This document shows positions 1 to 5,708 of a stretch of 8,681 nt of DNA, one piece after another (within the stretch, counting starts at the first letter, position 1; the number at the start of each line of letters is the position of its first letter). This DNA comes from Nitrospira sp. GTDB lineage: Bacteria > Nitrospirota > Nitrospiria > Nitrospirales > Nitrospiraceae. The translations under genes were made by a program, and so were the position numbers. The notes beneath the pieces were generated by a model. That model was not told where the DNA came from. It ran no database searches and was given only the letters and a program-made list of their open reading frames with translations. The stretch is from assembly GCA_016873525.1 (NCBI GenBank), contig VGXD01000071.1:1-8681 (forward strand). Reading direction: 5' to 3'.

Positions 1-78
1 CGCCAGGAAGAAAGCTTTGCCGAGAAAATGCTGGCGGCCCTCCGCAATGCCTTCGGAGGCCACGCGGTTCGCCGATGA
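1..78 (+). CDS. gnd: 6-phosphogluconate dehydrogenase (decarboxylating), C-terminal end, partial
   Basis: Reading frame 1 is open from the window edge to TGA at 76-78 and encodes 25 residues. They include the strings SFAEKMLAALRNAFGG and HAV. This matches, from memory, the tail of the shorter YqeC/GntZ-type 6-phosphogluconate dehydrogenases, which end in a conserved S-F-A-x-K-hydrophobic-x-A-A-L-R-N-x-F-G-G-H-x-V stretch. The family oxidatively decarboxylates 6-phosphogluconate to ribulose 5-phosphate in the cytoplasmic pentose phosphate pathway. Only the tail is visible, so cofactor preference and integrity of the catalytic domain cannot be judged. The gene converges on the minus-strand thioredoxin gene. 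The family call rests on one short but distinctive motif. Confidence 0.72.
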   Translation, partial: RQEESFAEKMLAALRNAFGGHAVRR

Positions 79-82
79 CGAG

Positions 83-107
83 GCCCGCCGCATCTCCAGC
101 GGCGGGC
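83..107. terminator. GC-rich hairpin between convergent genes (possible terminator)
   Basis: A perfect 9-bp inverted repeat (GCCCGCCGC at 83-91, GCGGCGGGC at 99-107) encloses a 7-nt loop. It starts 5 nt after the gnd stop codon and lies between convergent genes. Neither strand has a T-tract after the stem, so it is not a canonical intrinsic terminator. It may stabilise the 3' end of the gnd transcript or act in both directions. Confidence 0.4.
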
Positions 108-155
108 GGAGAGAGCCGACGCTTCCGTCCGGAACCGAGCGACAAGAGGCGGGAC

Positions 156-488
156 TTATTTCGCCCGGCCCTCATGGCCCAGCCCTAGCTGTTTGAGAAT
201 CTCTTCTTTCTTGCCAAGCCCCCCGATAAACCGCTCGAACCGTCCATGGCGATACAGCGCGAGCGCGGGCAAGGAGGTAATGTCCAACTCGGCCGGAATT
301 TGAAAATTCTCCTGCACGTTCATGGCGACGACCAGGAGACGATCTCCGGCCTCGGCCTGGACCTTTTCCAACTCGCTCGTCAGGGCCCGGCATCCCCCGC
401 ATCCCGGCTGCCAAAACTCGACCAGCACCGGCACGGCCGCGGCTTCCACCACACGATCGAACTCGTCATCGCCGATGGCGCGAAGCAT
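156..488 (-). CDS. Thioredoxin-family protein with CGGC active site
   Basis: This 110-residue protein has the length and layout of a classical cytoplasmic thioredoxin, a thiol-disulfide oxidoreductase. The strand before the active site reads VLVEFW, followed by Q-P-G-C30-G-G-C33, and the cis-proline loop reads I-T-S-L-P. There is no signal peptide. The usual W-C-G-P-C is replaced by G-C-G-G-C, so the Trp before the first Cys and the Pro inside the CXXC are both missing while the two cysteines remain. I chose ATG 486-488 because homology begins there and no other ATG lies nearby. An AAAAGGAG stretch (506-513) sits 17 nt upstream and a GAGGG (496-500) 7 nt upstream. The gene starts 29 nt after the esterase stop and is probably cotranscribed with it. 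The partner reductase and substrate are unknown. Confidence 0.88.
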   Translation of the reverse strand: MLRAIGDDEFDRVVEAAAVPVLVEFWQPGCGGCRALTSELEKVQAEAGDRLLVVAMNVQENFQIPAELDITSLPALALYRHGRFERFIGGLGKKEEILKQLGLGHEGRAK

Positions 489-517
489 CGAGGGGCCCTC
501 GCCGACTCCTTTTGCCG

Positions 518-1177
518 TCAACCCGGATGGCCCGGTCCGCCGAGCCACCCGGCAAAGACCTGGTCGTAAAGCAGGTCCGCGAAGACTCGATAGCCCTCTG
601 TGGTCAAATGGACGCCATCGTTTGAATAAGGCGCGGCAAGGCATTGGGCTTCCGGCTCCGAGGTCGCGGCAAACAGATCCACACAGGCCACCCGGCGTCG
701 CAGGCAATAGTCGGCGATCAACCGGTTCAGTGCCTGCCGCTGCCCAATAGACTCGCCCACCCTATGAGGCGCCTCCAGGCCGGCCGGTCCGTCGTCGATG
801 AACCCCCTCTCGCCCCTGATGGGCGGCACCGTAACCGCGACAGGGCGGATGCCGGCGGCCAAGGCCTGCTCGTACAATTTCAGCAAATTCCGCATGATCT
901 CGGCCGGCGCCGCGTTCCACCCCAGGTCATTGGTCCCTCCCAGTACGACCACCGCGGCCGGGGCATGGGCCAACACATCCCGTCTGAACCGCAGAACCAT
1001 CTCGCCGGTCAGCTCGCCGCAGATTCCGCTGACCGCAACGCGAGCCTGCGCTCCCAGCCGTTCCTGCAACATGGCGCCGTAAGGCGTCGCGCGCAGCGAG
1101 GGGAAGTCCGCCGTGGGAGACTGGTAGCCGGCCGTCAGGCTGTCTCCGAAGCACATGATGACGGGGATCGATGGCAT
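518..1177 (-). CDS. SGNH/GDSL-family hydrolase (esterase/lipase-like)
   Basis: This 219-residue protein carries all SGNH blocks: F-G-D-S13-L-T-A-G-Y (block I, nucleophile Ser13), S-G-I-C-G-E-L-T-G (block II, oxyanion glycine about 54), G-G-T-N83-D (block III) and N-D187-G-V-H190 (block V, catalytic Asp and His). Spacing and length fit the TesA/arylesterase-like branch, which hydrolyses carboxyl esters or thioesters. The natural substrate cannot be read from sequence. No signal peptide is evident from the chosen start, suggesting a cytoplasmic enzyme, unlike periplasmic TesA. I chose ATG 1175-1177 because the block I strand begins a few residues later. The in-frame ATG at 1259-1261 would add 28 unrelated residues and overlap the divergent cyclase gene. 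The start has no Shine-Dalgarno, and a promoter-like TACAAT lies only 8 nt upstream. Thioredoxin follows after 29 nt. Confidence 0.88.
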   Translation of the reverse strand: MPSIPVIMCFGDSLTAGYQSPTADFPSLRATPYGAMLQERLGAQARVAVSGICGELTGEMVLRFRRDVLAHAPAAVVVLGGTNDLGWNAAPAEIMRNLLKLYEQALAAGIRPVAVTVPPIRGERGFIDDGPAGLEAPHRVGESIGQRQALNRLIADYCLRRRVACVDLFAATSEPEAQCLAAPYSNDGVHLTTEGYRVFADLLYDQVFAGWLGGPGHPG

Positions 1178-1185
1178 GGCGCACG

Positions 1186-1214
1186 ATTGTACGTCGGCCA
1201 CCGCGAATTGACAA
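1186..1214 (-). promoter_or_regulatory. Predicted sigma-70-type promoter for the esterase-thioredoxin pair
   Basis: On the minus strand, TTGTCA (1214-1209, 5 of 6 consensus) is followed by a 17-nt spacer and TACAAT (1191-1186, 5 of 6 consensus). The -10 box ends 8 nt before the esterase ATG, so transcription would begin almost at the start codon and give a leaderless or nearly leaderless mRNA. This agrees with the lack of a Shine-Dalgarno. Its -35 box overlaps that of the divergent cyclase promoter. Prediction from motif match only. Confidence 0.55.
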
Positions 1215-1236
1215 ATTTTCACAAGGGGCACAAAAT
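1208..1236 (+). promoter_or_regulatory. Predicted sigma-70-type promoter for the diguanylate cyclase gene
   Basis: A perfect -35 TTGACA (1208-1213) is followed by a 17-nt spacer and CAAAAT (1231-1236, 4 of 6). The -10 box ends 15 nt before ATG 1252, which would give a leader of roughly 9 nt. The cyclase lacks a well-placed Shine-Dalgarno (AAGGGG at 1223-1228 is over 20 nt from the ATG), so a very short leader is plausible. A start inside this region would also exclude the upstream in-frame ATG at 1171. Confidence 0.5.
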
Positions 1237-1251
1237 CGACGCACACGTACC

Positions 1252-2355
1252 ATGCAGACAACCGATTCGCTGGAAGCGCTCGTCAAGCCGATCCCCATCC
1301 TGCAATGGCTGGTTGTGACCGTACTCTGCGCGCACGTGGTCACGAGCCCCTCCCTTGCCGAAAGCGATGGCGCCGTCTTATTTGTCCTGGTCCTGCTGAT
1401 CGGCAACGGCGCCGGCCTCTACGGGCTCCCCCGCATTTTGAGCGCCAAAACATTCGTGACCGTCCTGGTGATTGCGGACACCCTGTTGGTCCCGGCGACC
1501 CTCTACGCCACCGGCTCATTTCGAAGCGATCTGTTCGTCATGTACTTCGGGATCATCATGATCGCCGGCGCTGCCGGCAACCTCAAGCGAGCCATGGCCC
1601 TGACGGCCGTGGCTTGCACCGGATACGTGGGCTTGGGCGCCTTTGAGGCCATGACCGGCCATGAACAAGGACCTCTCGGCACCTATCTGCTTCGCATCCC
1701 GTTCTTTCTGATCATGACGTTATTTTATGGCGCCATGGCCGAATATGCCCAGCTCGAACGCCAGCACAAAGAACGACTCGCTCGCGACGTGCTGCACGAC
1801 GAACTCACCGGCCTCCCGAACCGGCGCTATCTGATGGAAACCCTCGTCAGAAAACTCGATGAGTCCAAGCGCTTCAACTTGCCCCTCTCCTGCGCCGCCA
1901 TCGACTTGGACAACTTCAAGGACGTCAACGACACCTACGGCCATCACATCGGCGACCTGGTCCTCAAGGATTACTCGTCTCTCTTGGCGCTCGAAAGCCG
2001 AGGCTACGATATGGCCGGCCGCCTGGGGGGCGATGAGTATGTCTGGATTCTCCCGCGCGTGGGCAAAGATGACGCCATCGTGGCTTGCGAGCGGCTGCAG
2101 GAATCCGTCGAACGCCATCTCTTCGGCACGAAGAAGACCACGTTTCACTTGACCACCAGCATCGGCCTCACCACCTATCTCCCCGGCACAGGCCCCCACC
2201 CAAGCCCTGCGCAAGTTTTGAAAGCGGCGGACTTGGCCCTCTATACGGCCAAGCGCGAGGGGAGAAACCGGGTCTGCCACCTGCCTCTCGTCGGCCCGGT
2301 CACGGCGGAACCAGACCCCAAGCCGGGGGGCCGGAGCCAAGACCGGGAATCCTGA
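1252..2355 (+). CDS. Membrane-bound diguanylate cyclase (GGDEF domain)
   Basis: This 367-residue protein is predicted to make the second messenger c-di-GMP from two GTP at the inner-membrane cytoplasmic face. Residues about 15-162 hold roughly six hydrophobic segments (near 15-33, 41-60, 67-88, 93-109, 113-131, 144-162), a multi-TM sensor region I cannot assign to a named MASE family. A short linker (A-E-Y-A-Q-L-E-R-Q-H-K-E-R) leads to the GGDEF domain, which opens with D-E-L-T-G-L-P-N-R-R (183-192). It continues with A-I-D-L-D-N-F-K-D-V-N-D (216-227) and G-G-D-E-Y (259-263). The last signature residue is Tyr instead of Phe, a conservative change. R-G-Y-D (250-253), five residues upstream, fits the RxxD inhibitory site, so product inhibition is likely. 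The C-terminus is a short Pro/Gly-rich tail. There is no EAL domain. ATG 1252 is favoured by the promoter position; an upstream in-frame ATG at 1171 would overlap the divergent gene. Confidence 0.9.
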   Translation: MQTTDSLEALVKPIPILQWLVVTVLCAHVVTSPSLAESDGAVLFVLVLLIGNGAGLYGLPRILSAKTFVTVLVIADTLLVPATLYATGSFRSDLFVMYFGIIMIAGAAGNLKRAMALTAVACTGYVGLGAFEAMTGHEQGPLGTYLLRIPFFLIMTLFYGAMAEYAQLERQHKERLARDVLHDELTGLPNRRYLMETLVRKLDESKRFNLPLSCAAIDLDNFKDVNDTYGHHIGDLVLKDYSSLLALESRGYDMAGRLGGDEYVWILPRVGKDDAIVACERLQESVERHLFGTKKTTFHLTTSIGLTTYLPGTGPHPSPAQVLKAADLALYTAKREGRNRVCHLPLVGPVTAEPDPKPGGRSQDRES

Positions 2356-2433
2356 CCCTCGTCTCCTCCTTACTCAAGAAGTGAACGAGACCGTCACCCA
2401 ACACCGTTTTTGCGCGTATCTGACGATTTTTTC

Positions 2434-2442
2434 TGGTATTGT
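2434..2442 (+). promoter_or_regulatory. Weak candidate extended -10 promoter upstream of the porin
   Basis: The 127-bp gap between the cyclase and the porin contains TGGTATTGT, an extended -10 (TGn plus TATTGT, 4 of 6), 40 nt before the porin ATG. No convincing -35 is correctly spaced: TTGCGC at 2410-2415 would need a 21-nt spacer. No convincing terminator for the cyclase is seen in this gap. Low-confidence motif call. Confidence 0.28.
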
Positions 2443-2482
2443 GCTGCCCTAGTCCAGGCTCACTTCTCAGACTCACGACCCT

Positions 2483-3751
2483 ATGCACCAAGACACGACA
2501 GGGACAAATTTCTCCCTTCTATTATTGTTACGCACGGCCTCACGACGACGATCACCGACGTGGCTCTGCCGAACGCTATCGGCGTTGGTCTTGATGGCAG
2601 CGGCCACCGTCGCGGCTCAGGAACCACCCGACGCGCCGCCAAGCCAACCTCCTTCGGCCAGTTCGGCAACAGAGGCCACAACCGATTCTTCTCTATGGCA
2701 TTACGGGGCCTACCTGGACCTCAGCTACGACCTCAACTTCAATTTTCCTTCAAACCACCTCTTTAGAAGCAGGACCACCGCGGTCCGGACAAACGAGCTG
2801 GACCCGAACATGGCGCTGGCCTACCTACGGAAGGACGCCACGAGCGACTCTCGCTGGGGCATGGAGTTCGGCGTGCAAGGGGGCTACGACTCGACGGAGT
2901 TCGCCTTCCTCCAGGGAGAACCGAGGGTCAACGGCTATGACACCCTCCGCCATTTTTCCCGCGCCAACGTGTCCTACCTTGCGCCGGTCAACGGCAAGGA
3001 CCTGACGGTCACGGCCGGCCTGTTCAACAGCCTGATCGGCTATGAATCGCTCTACGCCAAGGACAACTTCAACTACACCAGGTCCTGGATTGCGGACAAC
3101 ACCCCCTATATGATGTTCGGCGTGAACGCCCGCTACGCCGTCAACGAGCGATTCACCGCGACCGCCTTCGTCATCAATTCCTATTACCACTTAGCCCATC
3201 CCAACGATCAGCCCAGTTACGGAACCCAACTGGCCTGGAAAGCGACGCCGCGGCTCACGATGACGCAAACCGTTTATTACGGCCCCGACCAAGCCAATAC
3301 CTCGATGGAGTTCTGGCGGCTGTACAGCAACCACATCACGGAATGGAAGAGCGACGAGGTGACCATGGCCCTGGCCTATGACTTCGGCACGGAGAACCTG
3401 GCCGGTCAGCCCGGCAGTCCGCGAGCCTTCGTGATGGGTGGGGCATTGTTTGCCCGGTGGCACGTCGCCGGGCCCTGGAGCGTCGCCGTGCGGCCGGAGT
3501 TCTACTGGGACCGGAACGGACGGTGGACCGGGAACCAGCAGCTGGTCAAAGCCATCACCAACACGCTGGAATACAAAATCCCCTCCGGATGGACCAACAC
3601 GACCCTCCGCATGGAATACCGATACGACGACTCCACGGGCAAGCAGGGCGGGTTTTTCAAAGGGGGCGAGACCCGTCCCGGCGTCATCGGGCTCACACCG
3701 GGCCAACATCTCATGATCTTCGGGCTCCTCTGGACCTTCGACTCCCCATGA
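2483..3751 (+). CDS. Outer-membrane beta-barrel porin, BBP2/OmpL-like
   Basis: This 422-residue exported protein appears to be an outer-membrane channel. After a basic stretch (R-T-A-S-R-R-R, 17-23) comes a hydrophobic core, with likely signal peptidase cleavage near A45 (V-A-A before Q-E-P-P-D). A low-complexity Pro/Ser/Thr/Ala linker follows (46-70). From W72 on, the sequence alternates polar and aromatic residues as in barrel strands (Y-L-D-L-S-Y-D-L-N-F; L-R-M-E-Y-R-Y-D-D-S). The motif A-G-L-F-N-S-L-I-G-Y-E-S (178-189) and a near-terminal Glu-Tyr-Arg-Tyr-Asp strand resemble the putative beta-barrel porin-2 family. The last strand is rich in hydrophobic and aromatic residues (M-I-F-G-L-L-W-T-F), suiting BAM-mediated insertion. 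The solute is unknown. No Shine-Dalgarno precedes ATG 2483, and the leader before the hydrophobic core is long, so a downstream start such as a TTG near 2525 is possible. Confidence 0.78.
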   Translation: MHQDTTGTNFSLLLLLRTASRRRSPTWLCRTLSALVLMAAATVAAQEPPDAPPSQPPSASSATEATTDSSLWHYGAYLDLSYDLNFNFPSNHLFRSRTTAVRTNELDPNMALAYLRKDATSDSRWGMEFGVQGGYDSTEFAFLQGEPRVNGYDTLRHFSRANVSYLAPVNGKDLTVTAGLFNSLIGYESLYAKDNFNYTRSWIADNTPYMMFGVNARYAVNERFTATAFVINSYYHLAHPNDQPSYGTQLAWKATPRLTMTQTVYYGPDQANTSMEFWRLYSNHITEWKSDEVTMALAYDFGTENLAGQPGSPRAFVMGGALFARWHVAGPWSVAVRPEFYWDRNGRWTGNQQLVKAITNTLEYKIPSGWTNTTLRMEYRYDDSTGKQGGFFKGGETRPGVIGLTPGQHLMIFGLLWTFDSP

Positions 3752-3787
3752 CCCCTATGACAGGGGGCGCCTCGGACCATCCCCTGC

Positions 3788-3816
3788 TTGACACGGGAAT
3801 CGTGGGGCGCTATTCT
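3788..3816 (+). promoter_or_regulatory. Strong predicted sigma-70 promoter for the OmpH-SUMF1 unit
   Basis: A perfect -35 TTGACA (3788-3793), an exact 17-nt spacer and TATTCT (3811-3816, 4 of 6) lie between the porin stop and the OmpH gene. A transcript starting near 3823 would have a leader of about 60 nt that includes the OmpH Shine-Dalgarno. This separates the OmpH-SUMF1 unit from the porin gene. Confidence 0.65.
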
Positions 3817-3884
3817 CCCGCGACCTCGAAAAGTATCGAACCCAGCCCCGTTAGACCCGTTTGAGCAGAAAGGAGAGCACGAAC

Positions 3885-4445
3885 ATGGCAAGGAGAGTAC
3901 TGAGGACGGCAACCCTGGCCCTAGTGGCCGCGTTCGTCCACGTCGTCCTGTTGATGAACGCCGCACCCAGTCCGGCCGCCGAGGCCTTCAAGATGGGGGT
4001 GCTCGATCCGCAGGAGGTGCTGGAGAAATCCAAATCCGGCAAGCGCGCCCTGGACGCCCTGAAGGAATACGCCAAGGCCAGGCAGAAACTCCTCACCAAC
4101 GACGAAGAAGAACTGAAGGGCCTCGACAAGCAGCTCAAAGACCAGGAAAGCGGCCTCGCCGAAACCCAGAAGCGCGAAAAGGAAGCCAAGTTCCGAGCCA
4201 AGATTCAGGAATACCAGAAGCGCACCCAAGAGTTTAATCAGGAACTCCAGGGCAAGCAGAAGGAATTGGTGGACGACTACATGAAGAAAATCGCCGTCGC
4301 CACCAAGGCCGTCGCGGAGCGGGGCGGCTTCAGCTTGGTGGTGGACAAGGGCAGCGAGACGACCCTCAGGATCGTCATTTACAGCAAGGAAATCCTTGAT
4401 GTGACCAACGAGGTCATCAAGGAATTCGACAAGCAGAACAAGTAG
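3885..4445 (+). CDS. OmpH/Skp-family periplasmic chaperone
   Basis: This 186-residue protein fits the OmpH/Skp family, trimeric periplasmic chaperones that hold unfolded outer-membrane proteins on their way to the BAM complex. A basic N-terminus (M-A-R-R-V-L-R) and hydrophobic core form a signal peptide, with cleavage near A32-A34. The mature protein opens with the family strand F-K-M-G-V-L-D-P-Q-E-V-L-E-K-S-K-S-G-K (35-53). A long Lys/Glu/Gln-rich coiled coil (about 54-135) forms the tentacles. The C-terminal part (V-A-E-R-G-G-F-S-L-V-V-D, 143-154, then the D-V-T-N-E-V-I-K helix) completes the trimerisation body. ATG 3885 is set by AAAGGAG at 3869-3875, 9 nt upstream; a TTG at 3861 lies before that site and is rejected. 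It is not in the usual bamA-lpxD neighbourhood, so it may be a paralogue, but the upstream porin is a plausible client. Confidence 0.88.
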   Translation: MARRVLRTATLALVAAFVHVVLLMNAAPSPAAEAFKMGVLDPQEVLEKSKSGKRALDALKEYAKARQKLLTNDEEELKGLDKQLKDQESGLAETQKREKEAKFRAKIQEYQKRTQEFNQELQGKQKELVDDYMKKIAVATKAVAERGGFSLVVDKGSETTLRIVIYSKEILDVTNEVIKEFDKQNK

Positions 4446-4503
4446 CGCGGCGGGTCACAAGCCGAGCAACGGGCAAGGCCCTGTGAGACGTGATGGAGGA
4501 CCC

Positions 4504-5601
4504 ATGCGGCGGATGATGAGCGGAACCGTATTGACCATCGTACTGATTGCGGCCGGGATTATGTCCGGCCAGCCCCAGGCGGCGGACTACCACATGATCC
4601 CAGGCCTGTCGGCGCAGGACCGGACCGTGCTGGCCAAGAGCTTGGTGGAACAGGGCCAGTGCCGGAACGCCCTTCTGGAGATCACCGAGGCCGCGAAGTC
4701 CCTGTCCGACGACGAAACCCTGATCCGCCTCAAGGCCGTCTGCGAAGTCGATTTGCAGATGCCGGGCGGCAAAGAGACGATCATGAAGTGGCTGAAGCTG
4801 GCGCCTCAGGGCCATCCGGAGCGGGGCAAGATGCTGGCCCTGCTGGCCAAGTCTCAGGGAGCCAGCGAAACGCCGACCGAGTGGGTGTTAGTCCAAGCCG
4901 GGGACTTCGAGATGGGAGCGGAAGGCGGAACGGCGTCTCCCGACGAAGGCCCCAAACACAAAGTCACCCTGGATGCCTTCTACCTCGCCAAACACGAGGC
5001 CAGCAACCGCCAGTACCAGGCCTTCGTCAAAGCGACCGGACGCAAGGTGCCGGAAAATTGCTGCGACGCCAGGTACAACCTCTGGCGTGGCGAAGCGCTG
5101 ATGGAAGGCGTGGGGGAACTGCCCGCGATCAACGTGAGTTGGGACGACGCCGCCGCCTACTGCAAGTGGATCGGCGGACGGCTCCCGACCGAAGCCGAGT
5201 GGGAAAAGGCCGCCAGGGGGACCGACGGCCGACTGTATCCCTGGGGGAACGATCCCCCCACCGGCACCCGCGCCAATTACAGCTTCGACGAAGTCACGGG
5301 CTGGACCGGCCCCAACTCCCTGGCCAAAACGACCGACTATGAGAACGGGAAGAGTCCCTACGGCGCCCAACAGATGGCGGGCAATGTTTGGGAATGGGTC
5401 CAGGACTGGTATGACGAAAACTATTACAAGAACAGCCCGGACAAGAATCCGACCGGCCCTTCCGAAGGCCAGACCCGCGCGATGCGCGGCGGCTCCTGGC
5501 GCAATACGGCCGACGTCATCCGGGCCACCAACCGCAACAAGCACTCACCCAACGAACGGCGGGTCTACATCGGCATCCGCTGCGCGAAAGACGCCCAGTA
5601 A
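4504..5601 (+). CDS. Exported SUMF1-domain protein lacking formylglycine-generating cysteines
   Basis: This 365-residue protein has a signal peptide (hydrophobic 8-20, cleavage near A26-A27). An alpha-helical, possibly TPR-like region follows (about 37-117), then a SUMF1/FGE-sulfatase domain (about 125-361). Domain hallmarks are G-D-F-E-M-G (133-138), I-N-V-S-W-D-D-A-A-A-Y-C-K-W (209-222), G-R-L-P-T-E-A-E-W-E-K-A-A-R-G (225-239), Y-P-W-G-N (245-249), M-A-G-N-V-W-E-W (291-298) and R-G-G-S-W (328-332). In true formylglycine-generating enzymes two copper-binding cysteines follow the R-G-G-S motif; Asn334 and Ile339 occupy those places here, so that activity is unlikely. Six cysteines (53, 80, 186, 187, 220, 360) could form disulfides after export. 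ATG 4504 follows GGAGG (4495-4499) at a short 4-nt spacing; a GTG at 4483 is the alternative. It lies 58 nt after the OmpH gene, probably in the same operon. Confidence 0.85.
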   Translation: MRRMMSGTVLTIVLIAAGIMSGQPQAADYHMIPGLSAQDRTVLAKSLVEQGQCRNALLEITEAAKSLSDDETLIRLKAVCEVDLQMPGGKETIMKWLKLAPQGHPERGKMLALLAKSQGASETPTEWVLVQAGDFEMGAEGGTASPDEGPKHKVTLDAFYLAKHEASNRQYQAFVKATGRKVPENCCDARYNLWRGEALMEGVGELPAINVSWDDAAAYCKWIGGRLPTEAEWEKAARGTDGRLYPWGNDPPTGTRANYSFDEVTGWTGPNSLAKTTDYENGKSPYGAQQMAGNVWEWVQDWYDENYYKNSPDKNPTGPSEGQTRAMRGGSWRNTADVIRATNRNKHSPNERRVYIGIRCAKDAQ

Positions 5602-5627
5602 GTCGGGTTAGAGGCGCACGCGACGTC

Positions 5628-5670
5628 AGCCCTCCCCCTTGAAACTCACGGGGGGAGGGCTGTTTTTTTT
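5628..5670 (+). terminator. Intrinsic (rho-independent) terminator of the OmpH-SUMF1 unit
   Basis: An uninterrupted 11-bp stem (AGCCCTCCCCC at 5628-5638 with GGGGGAGGGCT at 5651-5661) encloses a 12-nt loop and is followed by G and eight T (5663-5670). It begins 26 nt after the SUMF1 stop codon. The T-tract serves the plus strand only; read on the minus strand, the stem has no following T-run, so the convergent rhodanese gene is not clearly terminated here. Confidence 0.93.
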
Positions 5671-5708
5671 GTCGTCCGAACGACCGAGAACAAAGTTGGG
5701 GGCCCTTC

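Noticed and set aside
489..707. A 73-residue N-terminal extension of the thioredoxin frame starting at an ATG at 705-707
   Set aside because: It lies inside the esterase gene in another frame, is Arg/Pro/Gly-rich with no thioredoxin homology, and the family start fits the ATG at 486-488.
1171..1261. Longer starts for the two divergent genes (ATG 1171 for the cyclase, ATG 1259-1261 on the minus strand for the esterase)
   Set aside because: They would make the two genes overlap head to head, add residues with no family match and swallow both predicted promoters.
3752..3766. Hairpin CCCCT/AGGGG just after the porin stop as a terminator
   Set aside because: Only 5 bp and no T-tract follows; too weak to call.
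3870..3900. Near-identical 11-mers AAGGAGAGCAC and AAGGAGAGTAC, 20 nt apart, as a regulatory repeat
   Set aside because: The first contains the OmpH Shine-Dalgarno and the second is coding sequence for its first codons; most likely coincidence.
5671..5684. Small hairpin GTCGT/ACGAC next to the T-run, as a terminator for the minus-strand rhodanese gene
   Set aside because: On the minus strand it is followed by A residues, not T, so it cannot be an intrinsic terminator in that direction.
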